Assembly: GCA_964574335.1 (NCBI GenBank) | Contig: CAZNNH010000056.1 | Coordinates: 1 to 34,096 of the forward strand | Length of the DNA: 34,096 nucleotides | Reading direction: 5' to 3' | Origin: CAZNNH01 sp964574335 | Lineage (GTDB): Bacteria > Acidobacteriota > Vicinamibacteria > Fen-336 | Shown here: piece by piece, positions 16,972 to 24,773 of the stretch | Layout of the letters: each line of letters opens with the position of its first letter | Position numbering within the stretch: the first letter of the stretch is position 1 | Notes under the pieces: generated by a model | Databases searched by the model: none | What the model saw: the letters and a program-made list of their open reading frames with translations, nothing else | What the model was told of the DNA's origin: nothing | Made by a program: the position numbers and the translations under genes

Positions 16972-18615
16972 TCAACGGGGGCCCGCGGCAATGCGCCACT
17001 GGAGGCCGCCGCCCAGGTAATGGGCGTGGCCGCCCCGGCCGAGCAGCAGGCGTGCGGTCTCCGCGGCGCGGGTGCCCCGCTCGCAGACCAACACCAGACC
17101 GCTCTCCGGGGCCCGCTTGGCACTGCGCAGGCTGCCGATGGCGGCCTCCGTGACCTGAGCGGCGGGGGCCGGCCGCCGCTGGCGCTCGTGGGGCTGCCGC
17201 ACGTCCATCACGGCGTGCAGCTCCGACAAGGGGTCGTCCGCCTCGACGCCATCCTCCTGGTTGAGGGCGACCCACGCGGCCATGGCCAGCGGCTCCACCG
17301 CCGGGGCATAGGGTGGCGCGTAGGCGTGCTCGACCTGGGCCAGGTCCTGCAGCGTGCCCCCCGCCGAGATCACCTGGGTCGCCACGTCGATCCGCTTGAC
17401 CGAGTCGCCTCGGCCCGCCGCCTGGACCCCGAGCACCCGGAGCGTCTCCGCCTCGTAGACCAGCTTCAGGTGGAGCAGGGCGGCCTCCGGCCAATAGTGG
17501 GCCCGGTCTTCGGCGGTGATCCACACCGACCGCGCGGCCAGACCCCGCCGCGCGGCGGCCCGTGCGGTCCAGCCGACTGCCGCCACGTTGAAGTCGAAGG
17601 CCTTCACCGCCACCGCCCCGGCAACCCTGGGGAAGTGGTCCTCACGCCCTGCCAGGACGTTGGCCAGCGTGCGCCCCTGCCGGTTGGCCAGCGAGCCGAG
17701 GGGACGATGGCACCAGGCGCCGGTGGCGGCGTCGCGCACCTCGACGCAGTCACCGACCGCCCACACGTGAGGGACGTTGGTGGCCAGCCGCTCGTCGACG
17801 CCGATGGCGCCGGTCGAGCCGAGCTGGACGCCCGCCGTCAGGGCGAGCTGGACGTCCGGCTCGACCCCGACCGCGACCACCACCACGTCGACGTTGGCCG
17901 TCTCGTCCCCGGCCGTGACCTCGACCGCGACGTCAGTCGGAACGATCCGCCGAACCGGGATCCCACACCGCACCGTCACTCCCTGGTCCTGCAGATGCGC
18001 GGCCACGCACGCCGCCAGCTCGGGGTCCAGCACGCCGGGCAGCACCGACTCGGCGGCCTCGAGCAGCGTCACCTCCGCGCCCCAGAGCCCGCGGAACGCC
18101 TCGGCCAGCTCGCAGCCCACCAGGCCGGCGCCGACGATGGCCACGCTGCCGATCTTGCCTTCGGCCAGGCCCTGCTTGAGGGGCTCGAGGTCAGAGAAGC
18201 GGTGGAAGGTGCGGACCCGCGAGTGGTCCGGCTGCCCGGGCAGCCGCCGGGCGCGGGCGCCCGTGGCCAGCACCAGCTCGTCCCAGGACAGGCGGCGCTC
18301 GTGGGTTTCCCGGGCCACCGTGAGCTTGCCGCCGTCGGCGTCGATCCGGGTGGCGCGCCACCCGGTCAGCACCTCGACGCCCTTCTCCTCCAGGAAGAAG
18401 CGCTCGTCGCGGAGCGCGCCGTAGGTCGTCTTGCGGAGCGCGGCGGCCTCGCCGATCTCACCGCCGAGGACGTACGGGAGGCCGCAGGCGGCGTACGAGA
18501 ACACCTCGGACGCCTCGACCACGCTCACCTGCCAGGAGGGTCGCAGTCGCTTCAACCGGCAGGCGCAGCGCAGCCCCGCTGCCGAGGCCCCGACGATGAG
18601 GACGGCGCGGCTCAT
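16972..18615 (-). CDS. FAD-dependent CoA-disulfide/polysulfide reductase with C-terminal rhodanese domain
   Basis: A 547-residue flavoprotein of the NADH oxidase/CoA-disulfide reductase family. It has an N-terminal FAD motif (VLIVGASAAGLRCA), the redox cysteine Cys44 in YAACGLPYVLGG, and an NAD(P)H-binding motif VAIVGAGLVGCELAEAF near residue 158. FAD-binding VWAVGDC lies near 285, followed by the dimerisation domain. Residues about 455-547 form a rhodanese domain with Cys511 in VCERGTRA. This architecture is known from CoA persulfide/polysulfide reductases (Npsr-type), so it probably handles persulfide or polysulfide sulfur using NADH. It starts 9 bp after dsrP and likely belongs to the dsrMKJOP transcript. 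Confidence 0.9.
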   Translation of the reverse strand: MSRAVLIVGASAAGLRCACRLKRLRPSWQVSVVEASEVFSYAACGLPYVLGGEIGEAAALRKTTYGALRDERFFLEEKGVEVLTGWRATRIDADGGKLTVARETHERRLSWDELVLATGARARRLPGQPDHSRVRTFHRFSDLEPLKQGLAEGKIGSVAIVGAGLVGCELAEAFRGLWGAEVTLLEAAESVLPGVLDPELAACVAAHLQDQGVTVRCGIPVRRIVPTDVAVEVTAGDETANVDVVVVAVGVEPDVQLALTAGVQLGSTGAIGVDERLATNVPHVWAVGDCVEVRDAATGAWCHRPLGSLANRQGRTLANVLAGREDHFPRVAGAVAVKAFDFNVAAVGWTARAAARRGLAARSVWITAEDRAHYWPEAALLHLKLVYEAETLRVLGVQAAGRGDSVKRIDVATQVISAGGTLQDLAQVEHAYAPPYAPAVEPLAMAAWVALNQEDGVEADDPLSELHAVMDVRQPHERQRRPAPAAQVTEAAIGSLRSAKRAPESGLVLVCERGTRAAETARLLLGRGGHAHYLGGGLQWRIAAGPR

Positions 18616-18624
18616 CCAACAACC

Positions 18625-19779
18625 TCAGGCGACCTGGCCGCGGACCGACAGCGTCATCTTGTAGAAGATCGTCACCATCAGAGCCCCGAACGCATAGATC
18701 GACAGCGAGATGCCGAGCTCGGGAATGGTCGGCACGTAGGCCGTGACGTGGCCGAGCGGCGAGGGGATGAAGCCGGTGACCACCATCCCTAGCCCCTTCT
18801 CGATCCAGACCGAGACCACCACCGCGACGCTGACAGCCGCCAACCAGGGGGTGCGAGCCCGCAACGACGGGCGGAGCAGGACCAGCAGCGAGCCGAACGC
18901 CAGCAGCTCGGCGGTCCACATCCAGGGGACCAGCTCGGTGTGCCCCTCGAGCCCGACGAACAGGTAGCGGAAGTGCGCCATGTGCTCGGGGATGTTGCTG
19001 TAGAAGGCGGTGAAGAACTCCATCGCCACGAAGAAGAGATTGGCCGCCAGCGCATAGGTGACGATCACCGCGAGCTGTCGGATCGCCCGCTCGCCGGCGT
19101 CGAACTTGGAGAAGTGACGCAGCACCAGGCACAGCAGGATCAGAAGCGCCGGACCCGAGCAGAAGGCCGATGCCAGGAAGCGCGGCGCGAGGATCGCCGT
19201 CATCCAGAAGGGGCGGGCCGCCAGGCCGGAGTAGATGAAGGCGGTGACGGTGTGGATGCTGACCGCCCAGGGGATCGAGAGCAGGATCAGCGCCTTGATC
19301 CAGCTCGGCGGCGCCTCGCCGTTGCGCTCGGCCACCAGGCTGGCCCGGCTGATCACCGCGTTGATCAGCAAGTACCCGCTCAGCACCACGGAGTCCCAGA
19401 AGAGGATCGATCGCGGGCTCGGGTGCAGGAACATGTTGAACGCCCGACCCGGCTGCCCGAGGTCGACGCCAACGAAGATGACGCACATGGTCACCGCCGC
19501 GATGGCCAGGAACTCCCCCAGGATGGTGATCCGGCCGAAGGCCTTGAAGTCGTGGAGGTAGTAGGGGAGCACCACCATCACCGCCGAGGCCGCCACCCCC
19601 ACCAGGAAGGTGAGCTGGGCGATGTAGAAGCCCCAGGTCACGTCGCGGCTGAGGCCGGTGATGGTCAGCCCCTCGTTGAGCTGGCGGAGGTAGAAGTGGG
19701 CCCCGATCCCCATGAGCGCCAGCAGGGCGAGGATCCAGGTCCAGTATCTGCGGTCTCCGCGAAGCGCGTTTTCGAACAT
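18625..19779 (-). CDS. dsrP: DsrP, NrfD-like membrane subunit of the DsrMKJOP complex
   Basis: A 384-residue integral membrane protein of the NrfD/PsrC family with about ten hydrophobic segments, for example LLALMGIGAHFYL, AQLTFLVGVAASAVMVVLPY, FLAIAAVTMCVIFVG and AVSVAVVVSVWIEKG. In DsrMKJOP it is the quinone-interacting subunit paired with the periplasmic ferredoxin DsrO. The frame is open further upstream, but the ATG at 19779 (MFENALRGDRRYW) has a GAGG site and starts 8 bp after the dsrO stop. Length and gene order (M-K-J-O-P) are canonical. The flavoprotein-rhodanese gene follows. Confidence 0.95.
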   Translation of the reverse strand: MFENALRGDRRYWTWILALLALMGIGAHFYLRQLNEGLTITGLSRDVTWGFYIAQLTFLVGVAASAVMVVLPYYLHDFKAFGRITILGEFLAIAAVTMCVIFVGVDLGQPGRAFNMFLHPSPRSILFWDSVVLSGYLLINAVISRASLVAERNGEAPPSWIKALILLSIPWAVSIHTVTAFIYSGLAARPFWMTAILAPRFLASAFCSGPALLILLCLVLRHFSKFDAGERAIRQLAVIVTYALAANLFFVAMEFFTAFYSNIPEHMAHFRYLFVGLEGHTELVPWMWTAELLAFGSLLVLLRPSLRARTPWLAAVSVAVVVSVWIEKGLGMVVTGFIPSPLGHVTAYVPTIPELGISLSIYAFGALMVTIFYKMTLSVRGQVA

Positions 19780-19786
19780 GAAAGCC

Positions 19787-20608
19787 TCACACCAGGTAGA
19801 AGACGTTGGGCTGGGTACCGAGGGCCGGCTTGCGCCGGGCGGCGGGGAACTCACGCAGAAGCTGCCGCACCTCCGAGCCTGGGTCCTCGAGGTCGCCGAA
19901 CACCAGGGCCTTCTGCTCGCAGGCCAGCGCGCAGGCGGGCAGCTCCCCCCGAGCCAGCCGCTCCTCGCAGAAGTTGCACTTCTCGACCACGCCGCGGGTG
20001 CGGGTGGGGAAGTCGGGGTCCTGCTCGGCGAGGAAGGGGCGCGGGTCGCGCCAGTTGAAGCTGCGCGAGCCGTAGGGGCAGGCGGCGATGCAGTAGCGGC
20101 AGCCGATGCAGCGGTGCCAGTCCATCATCACGACCCCGTCCTCGCGCTTCCAGGTGGCCTGGGTCGGGCAGACCCGGGTGCAGGGCGGGTTGGCGCAGTG
20201 GTTACAGAAGACCAGCACACCGGCATGGACCTTGTGCTCGTCCATGTAGGGGTTGAACTGGTCGGGCAGGGCCTCGGCGTACGGCTCCCGCCAGATCCAC
20301 TTCACCTCTTCCTTCTTGGTGCCGAGGCTCGGGACGTTGTGAGTACTGTGGCAGGCGGTGATGCACTTGTCGCAGTCGCCCTGCTCCAGGCACTTCCCCA
20401 GGTCCACCACCATCGCCCATCGCCGGCCCACCAGGGGCTGGGCCTCGGCCGCGGCCTCCATCGCGGCGGGCTCGGCAACGCCGGCCTCGGCCGCGGCGGC
20501 AGCCAGGTCCGCCGGCTCCTCGGTGCGGGCCAGCAGCATCCGGCCCCCCGCCACGCCCAGCACGGACAGGCCGGTCAGCTCGAAGAAGCGCCTCCGGTTC
20601 ACGGCCAT
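19787..20608 (-). CDS. dsrO: DsrO, periplasmic 4Fe-4S ferredoxin subunit of DsrMKJOP
   Basis: A 273-residue iron-sulfur protein exported by the Tat system: the N-terminus NRRRFFELTGLSVLGVAGG is a twin-arginine signal. Several cysteine clusters bind [4Fe-4S] centres: CLEQGDCDKC with CHSTH, CNHCANPPCTRVCP, CIGCRYCIAACPY and CNFCEE...CALAC. It relays electrons between the cytochrome DsrJ and the membrane subunit DsrP. The ATG at 20608 shares one base with the TGA of dsrJ (TGATG), so the two are translationally coupled. An Ala/Glu-rich linker of about 30 residues after the signal is longer than I would expect. Confidence 0.95.
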   Translation of the reverse strand: MAVNRRRFFELTGLSVLGVAGGRMLLARTEEPADLAAAAAEAGVAEPAAMEAAAEAQPLVGRRWAMVVDLGKCLEQGDCDKCITACHSTHNVPSLGTKKEEVKWIWREPYAEALPDQFNPYMDEHKVHAGVLVFCNHCANPPCTRVCPTQATWKREDGVVMMDWHRCIGCRYCIAACPYGSRSFNWRDPRPFLAEQDPDFPTRTRGVVEKCNFCEERLARGELPACALACEQKALVFGDLEDPGSEVRQLLREFPAARRKPALGTQPNVFYLV

Positions 20609-20991
20609 CAGCGACCCCCTTTCGGATCGACGTGGCAGTCCCAGCAGTAGGGGCTCACCGCCAGGTAGTTGTGGCAACGGTCGCAGGCCGCGGCCTTGTT
20701 GGTGTGGCAGCCGAGGCAGGTGCGGGTGAGGCTCTTCTCGAAGTAACGGCCGTCGGCGCTGACATACACCCGTTGGCCCTGGCGGACCGCCTCGTCGCGC
20801 CAGGTCATCAGCAGCTGCATGTGCTCGCGGCGCATGTGCTCGACGTCCTCGACGCAGCGCACCTGGTTGGCCGGCTTCTCGATCTCGGGACGCTGCGGCT
20901 GCTGGCCGCGGCCCACGTTGTACCAGATCGGGAAGGTGGCAAAGCCCAGGAACACGGCCAAGCCCGGCAGGATCTTGCCCGCGTCATACAT
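20608..20991 (-). CDS. dsrJ: DsrJ, triheme cytochrome c subunit of DsrMKJOP
   Basis: A 127-residue periplasmic cytochrome anchored by one uncleaved N-terminal helix (ILPGLAVFLGFATFPIWY). Three CXXCH haem-binding motifs are present: CLGCH, CDRCH and CWDCH. Cys46 in QVRCVEDVEHM lies where Allochromatium DsrJ has the cysteine proposed as the unusual distal haem ligand. It overlaps the dsrK stop by 8 bp and shares a base with the dsrO start. Its role is electron transfer, possibly with sulfur-substrate chemistry, on the periplasmic side of the complex. Confidence 0.95.
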   Translation of the reverse strand: MYDAGKILPGLAVFLGFATFPIWYNVGRGQQPQRPEIEKPANQVRCVEDVEHMRREHMQLLMTWRDEAVRQGQRVYVSADGRYFEKSLTRTCLGCHTNKAAACDRCHNYLAVSPYCWDCHVDPKGGR

Positions 20992-22612
20992 GGCTCACCT
21001 CCGTCTCGCCCGAGGCGCTCGAGAACGGCTCGCCGCGCAGGTCAGTGGTCCGCTCCTTCTCTCCCTCCATCACCAGCGCGTTGCCCACCAGCTCGTGGAC
21101 TCCGGAGACGGACACGCCGGGAGCCCAGTACTCCACCAGCGGCGGCAGAGTGGCGCGGTCGATGGCGCAGATGCAGGACAGCAGGTTCACGCCGTGTTTC
21201 TCCTGTACGTGGCGTACCGCGTTGCCGCGAGGCAGGCCGCCGCGAAGGCGCATCTCCATGTTCTCGTCGTTGCCCAGGCCGGCACCGCCGGCGCAGCAGA
21301 AGGTCTGCTCGCGGATGGTGTTCTCGGGCATCTCGTAGAAGTGGTTGCAGACGCTCCGGATCACGTGGCGTGGCTCCTCCAGGATGCCCGCCGCCCGTGC
21401 CGGGTTGCAGGAGTCGTGGAAGGTCACCTTCCAGTGATCGTTACGGCCCTTCTTCAGCTTCAGCTTGCCGTGATGGATCAGGTCGGAGGTGAACTCGGTG
21501 ATGTGCACCATCTTGGTGGAGGCCGCGTTCTGGAATCGGGTGCCGGTCAAAGGCGAGACCGGCAGCTCCATGAAGTCGGTGGGGCCGTTCATGGTGTCCA
21601 TGAACTGGTGCATGACCCGCCACATGTGGCCGCACTCGCCGCCGAGCAGCCACTTGACGCCGAGCCGCTTGGCCTCGGCGTAGATCTTGTAGTTGAGGCG
21701 CTTGATCGTCTCGTGGGAGGTGAACAGGCCGAAGTTGCCTCCCTCCGAGGCATAGGCGCTGAGCGTGTAGTCGAGGCCGATGTGCTCGAAGAGCATCAAG
21801 TAGCCCATGAAGGTGTATATGCCGGGGTCGGCGAAGTAGTCGGCGGAGGGCATGATGAACAGGACCTCGGCGCCCTTGCGGTTGATGGAGGGCTCGATCT
21901 TGATCCCGGTGTTCTCCGCCAGCTCCTCCATCAGGAAGTCGACGTTGTCCTTGAAGGTGTGGGGCTGGATGCCGAGGTGATTACCGGTGCGGTGGCAGTT
22001 GGCCACCGGCTCCACGATCCAGTTGATGTTGAGACCCACCAGGTTCATCAGCTCGCGGGCGAACATGGTGATCTCGGCGGTGTCGATGCCGTAGGGGCAG
22101 AAGACCGAGCAGCGCCGGCACTCGGTGCACTGGTAGAAGTAGTAGTACCACTCCTTGAGCACCTCCTTGGTCAGCGGGCGGCCTCCCGCCAGCCGCCCCA
22201 GGATCTTGCCGGCGGTGGTGAAGTCGTTGCGGTAGACCGAGCGCAGCAGCTCGGCCCGCAGCACCGGCATGTTCTTGGGGTCGCCCGAGCCGATGAAGAA
22301 GTGGCACTTGTCGGCGCACGCCCCGCAGCGCACGCAGGTGTCGAGGAAGACCTGGAGCGAGCGATATCGCTTCAGCCGGTCCTTGAGCCCGTCCCGGATG
22401 ATCTGCTTCCAGTTCTCGGGCAGCTTCCAGTCGGCGTCGGTGGGCGACCACTCGCGGGGGTTGGCGAAGCCCATGTACCTGAGGTTCTTGGCCGCCCCGG
22501 GGTAGCTCCAGGTCCCGCGGCGCTTCTCGAAGTCGACGTGCGGGTCCATCCAGTCGCGGGGGCCGGGCTTGTAGCTGATCTTGAGCAGCTCTTCGGGTGT
22601 TTTTTGGGTCAT
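20984..22612 (-). CDS. dsrK: DsrK, HdrD-like iron-sulfur catalytic subunit of DsrMKJOP
   Basis: A 542-residue cytoplasmic subunit related to heterodisulfide reductase HdrD. Two [4Fe-4S] ferredoxin motifs are present (CVRCGACADKC near residue 93 and CTECRRCSVFCP near 161). Cys-rich segments then form the catalytic CCG-type site: GGECGHMWR, HDSCNPAR, FCCAGGAG and LLSCICAID. This site is thought to reduce (or oxidise) the DsrC trisulfide using electrons exchanged with the membrane. The gene begins 4 bp after dsrM and overlaps dsrJ. Length and motif order are canonical. Confidence 0.96.
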   Translation of the reverse strand: MTQKTPEELLKISYKPGPRDWMDPHVDFEKRRGTWSYPGAAKNLRYMGFANPREWSPTDADWKLPENWKQIIRDGLKDRLKRYRSLQVFLDTCVRCGACADKCHFFIGSGDPKNMPVLRAELLRSVYRNDFTTAGKILGRLAGGRPLTKEVLKEWYYYFYQCTECRRCSVFCPYGIDTAEITMFARELMNLVGLNINWIVEPVANCHRTGNHLGIQPHTFKDNVDFLMEELAENTGIKIEPSINRKGAEVLFIMPSADYFADPGIYTFMGYLMLFEHIGLDYTLSAYASEGGNFGLFTSHETIKRLNYKIYAEAKRLGVKWLLGGECGHMWRVMHQFMDTMNGPTDFMELPVSPLTGTRFQNAASTKMVHITEFTSDLIHHGKLKLKKGRNDHWKVTFHDSCNPARAAGILEEPRHVIRSVCNHFYEMPENTIREQTFCCAGGAGLGNDENMEMRLRGGLPRGNAVRHVQEKHGVNLLSCICAIDRATLPPLVEYWAPGVSVSGVHELVGNALVMEGEKERTTDLRGEPFSSASGETEVSHV

Positions 22613-22616
22613 CGGA

Positions 22617-23609
22617 TCAACCCCTCTCGAGCGGGATGCCGGCCGCGACCAGCTTGTCCCTGAACTCGTCCTCCCACTGCTGGTAGGTGTGGACCTCGAC
22701 CTCCGGGTTCAGGGGGTTGACGTGGCGGTGCCGCCGGTTGTCGTTGGGCAGGTTGCGGGTGGGGCTCAGGAAGACCCCGCCCATGTGCACCAGCTTGCTG
22801 AAGGGGAAGTAGGCGAACAGCACGCTGACGAAGAAGACGTGGATGTAGAAGGGCAAGCCGATCCCCGGAGTCACCACCGGCTGCAGCGTGACCAGCCCCA
22901 GAGCCAGCTCCTTGGCCGCCACCAGGTCGACCTTGGTGACGTAGCGCATCAGAACGCCGCTGACGGCAATGGTCAGCAGCACCAGCAGGGCGAAGTAGTC
23001 GGTCACCAGGGAGATGTAGCGGACCAGCGGAGTGACCAGGCGACGGCCCAGCAGATACAGGAGCCCCGCCAGGATCGCCGCGTCGGTGACGAAGAAGGTG
23101 GGGACGGCGAGCTGGAAGAAGCCGTCCCAGCGCTCCAGCACGTTCACCAGGGCGGGCGTCGGCTCGATGAAGAAGCGCAGGTGCCGGAGGAAGATGACCA
23201 GGAAGCTGTAGTGGAAGACCAGGGCCCCCGCCCACAGCCACTTGTCGGGCTGGTGGAGGACCTTCTGGCTCGGCGTGAGCGAGACCCGAGTGTTCCGGAA
23301 CAGCGACCGGAAGAGCAGTACCTCGAAGGCCATCCGCAGGACCGTCCAGGGCCAGCTCGGAGGGCTCTCCAGCCGATTGGCAGGGATCCAGGGGAGGGAC
23401 GGGGCCTGGCCGCAAGGTGTGGTGATTCGGTACTGAACCGGCGCGCTCGCCCACCGCAGGATCCTGTAGGTGAAACCCACCAGGAAGATCACGATGGCCA
23501 CGTAGGGGATCACCACGCCGAACGGGTACTCGAGCCCGACGAGGGAGACCCCAACGTAGACGACGCCCAGCAGCACCGCCGTGAGGATCAGGGCGGTAAG
23601 GGCCTTCAT
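22617..23609 (-). CDS. dsrM: DsrM, NarI-like membrane cytochrome b subunit of DsrMKJOP
   Basis: A 330-residue integral membrane protein with an N-terminal pair of helices (LTALILTAVLLGVVYVGVSL; VVIPYVAIVIFLVGFTYRIL). A NarI-like domain with about four helices follows. It contains candidate haem b ligands in LVFHYSFLVIFLRHLRFF and a later IHVFF segment. It exchanges electrons with the quinone pool for DsrK. A GGAGGTG site precedes the ATG by 9 bp, and it starts 3 bp after the RsbRD_N gene. The C-terminal ~60 residues are soluble. Confidence 0.95.
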   Translation of the reverse strand: MKALTALILTAVLLGVVYVGVSLVGLEYPFGVVIPYVAIVIFLVGFTYRILRWASAPVQYRITTPCGQAPSLPWIPANRLESPPSWPWTVLRMAFEVLLFRSLFRNTRVSLTPSQKVLHQPDKWLWAGALVFHYSFLVIFLRHLRFFIEPTPALVNVLERWDGFFQLAVPTFFVTDAAILAGLLYLLGRRLVTPLVRYISLVTDYFALLVLLTIAVSGVLMRYVTKVDLVAAKELALGLVTLQPVVTPGIGLPFYIHVFFVSVLFAYFPFSKLVHMGGVFLSPTRNLPNDNRRHRHVNPLNPEVEVHTYQQWEDEFRDKLVAAGIPLERG

Positions 23610-23612
23610 GCT

Positions 23613-24170
23613 TCAAACACCTCCGTTTGCACGCGTCTTCTTTTTGGTAGCCGGGGGCGCCGGCCCGAGATCCGGATCCAGGCCGAAGCGTGCGGCCAGC
23701 ACCGCGGTACGCCGCTTCAGCTCGTTCAGGCGGATGGTGTGGATCTGCTCGATGCAGCGCACGTAGCCGTCAAAGGCCATCGCGGCGAGCGAGTCGACAC
23801 GATCGAAGAGCGAATCGAGCGCGTCGCGGTCGGCCGCCGCCGCGACCGGCTCCGCCAGGGCGTCCCGAAGCACCTGCTTGAGCTGGAAGACGAAGGCCAC
23901 CGCCTGCGAGGGGGAGAACTCCTGGACCGCGCGGACCCGGATCAGGCCTTCCAGGGCATCTGCAACCCCGGCCGCCGGCTGGTCCAGGACGACGGCATCG
24001 AAAAGCAGCTCGGTGGCTTGCCGGATCGAATGGCCGACCGGGTTCTTGAACGGGTCGAGCTCTCCCCGGAAGAAGCGAATCGCCTCTCCCGGATACGACT
24101 CGTAGATCCGGTCACGCCAGCGGCTCAGCAGAGCCGCGCGCTTCTCCTTCAGCAAGAGATCACAGGACAT
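23613..24170 (-). CDS. RsbRD N-terminal-domain protein, first gene of the dsrMKJOP unit
   Basis: A 185-residue cytoplasmic helical protein resembling the RsbRD N-terminal domain (globin-like sensor fold of stressosome RsbR proteins). Key pieces are ALLSRWRDRIYESYP near residue 12, the FKNPVGHSIRQATELLF segment and a helical C-terminus. A protein of this kind often precedes dsrM in sulfate reducers and occupies the place of dsrT in other loci; its function is not established. The frame extends to 24221, but the ATG at 24170 lies about 36 bp after the predicted sigma-54 transcription start. The C-terminal tail is basic (PATKKKTRANG). It may sense a redox or sulfur signal for the complex (inference). 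Confidence 0.75.
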   Translation of the reverse strand: MSCDLLLKEKRAALLSRWRDRIYESYPGEAIRFFRGELDPFKNPVGHSIRQATELLFDAVVLDQPAAGVADALEGLIRVRAVQEFSPSQAVAFVFQLKQVLRDALAEPVAAAADRDALDSLFDRVDSLAAMAFDGYVRCIEQIHTIRLNELKRRTAVLAARFGLDPDLGPAPPATKKKTRANGGV

Positions 24171-24216
24171 TTCCAAGCTCGATGGCTGAGGTGCCCCGGG
24201 CACACGGTCCTGAAAG

Positions 24217-24233
24217 AGCAACCCGCGTGCCAG
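24217..24233 (-). promoter_or_regulatory. Sigma-54 (-24/-12) promoter of the RsbRD_N-dsrMKJOP unit
   Basis: Read on the minus strand, TGGCACG-CGGG-TTGCT matches the sigma-54 consensus TGGCACG-N4-TTGC(A/T) completely, preceded by C. The invariant GG lies at 24231-24230 and the GC at 24219-24218. Transcription would start near 24206, 36 bp before the ATG at 24170. Confidence 0.82.
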
Positions 24234-24266
24234 AGCGGAGACCGGCTGCTACGTCACAACAGGCTC

Positions 24267-24282
24267 GTTATCCGCAGGTTAC
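24267..24282. promoter_or_regulatory. Possible second activator site (GTTACC-N4-GGTAAC-like)
   Basis: Read on the minus strand, GTAACCTGCGGATAAC matches 10 of the 12 fixed positions of the palindrome at 24324-24339. It lies between that palindrome and the sigma-54 promoter, centred 57 bp from the former. Confidence 0.45.
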
Positions 24283-24314
24283 GGCCCGAGCCCAGGCCCA
24301 GGCCCGGTCTCGCC

Positions 24315-24359
24315 GAGGGCCCTGTTACCCCTCGGTAACGCTGGCGCGAGAGGGCCCTC
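24315..24359. other. Nested inverted repeats downstream of dsrC
   Basis: The 9-bp arms GAGGGCCCT (24315-24323) and AGGGCCCTC (24351-24359) enclose the perfect 6-bp palindrome GTTACC-N4-GGTAAC. The element lies 85 bp after the dsrC stop. It could end the dsrC transcript as RNA, although no T-run follows, while acting as DNA binding site for the next operon. Confidence 0.45.
24324..24339. promoter_or_regulatory. Perfect palindrome, candidate upstream activator site for the dsrMKJOP unit
   Basis: GTTACCCCTCGGTAAC is a perfect 6-4-6 inverted repeat. Its centre is 101 bp upstream of the sigma-54 -24 GG, a typical distance for NtrC-type activators. A related repeat stands at the same distance from the other dsr promoter (33903-33918). 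Confidence 0.6.
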
Positions 24360-24443
24360 CGAGCGGGGAACCGAGGCCACGGGGCGCGGAGCCTTCCCGC
24401 GCCGCCGTGGCTTGCGGTTGCCGCCGTGCCTCTCGCCGTGACG

Positions 24444-24761
24444 CTACACGCAACCGGTCGGCTTGGGCAGCCCGGCGACCTTGCAGGCGCCCTTGGCCGG
24501 CCCGGACGGGAAGAGCTCGTAGATCTTCTTGAGCTGGAACCCGGTCTCCTTGCACAGCTTGCGGATCATCGGGGCGACGCCGAACTGCAGGAAGTAGTTG
24601 CGCAGGTAGTGGACGACCTTCCAGTGCTCCTCGGTCAGCTCCTGGACCCCCTCGGTGCTGGCCAGAGCGGCCGCCACCGCCTCGTTCCACTTGTCGGGCT
24701 CCTGCATGAAGCCGTCTTCGTCGACATCGATCGAAACGTCTCCGCGGGTGAACGTAGGCAT
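24444..24761 (-). CDS. dsrC: DsrC, sulfur-carrier protein
   Basis: A 105-residue DsrC/TusE-family protein with the full DsrC C-terminal arm: KGACKVAGLPKPTGCV, giving Cys93 and the penultimate Cys104, the two redox cysteines 11 residues apart that carry the trisulfide. The helical body (YLRNYFLQFGVAPMIRKLCK) is typical. It accepts sulfur from DsrAB and exchanges electrons with DsrMKJOP via DsrK. An AAGGAGG site precedes the ATG. It is the last gene of the exporter-dsrAB unit, 12 bp after the TPR gene. Both cysteines argue for a true DsrC rather than TusE. Confidence 0.96.
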   Translation of the reverse strand: MPTFTRGDVSIDVDEDGFMQEPDKWNEAVAAALASTEGVQELTEEHWKVVHYLRNYFLQFGVAPMIRKLCKETGFQLKKIYELFPSGPAKGACKVAGLPKPTGCV

Positions 24762-24773
24762 GATCAGTCCTCC

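Noticed and set aside
24315..24359. Rho-independent terminator after dsrC
   Set aside because: The stems are good but no T-run follows on the minus strand; reported only as an inverted repeat and activator-site region.
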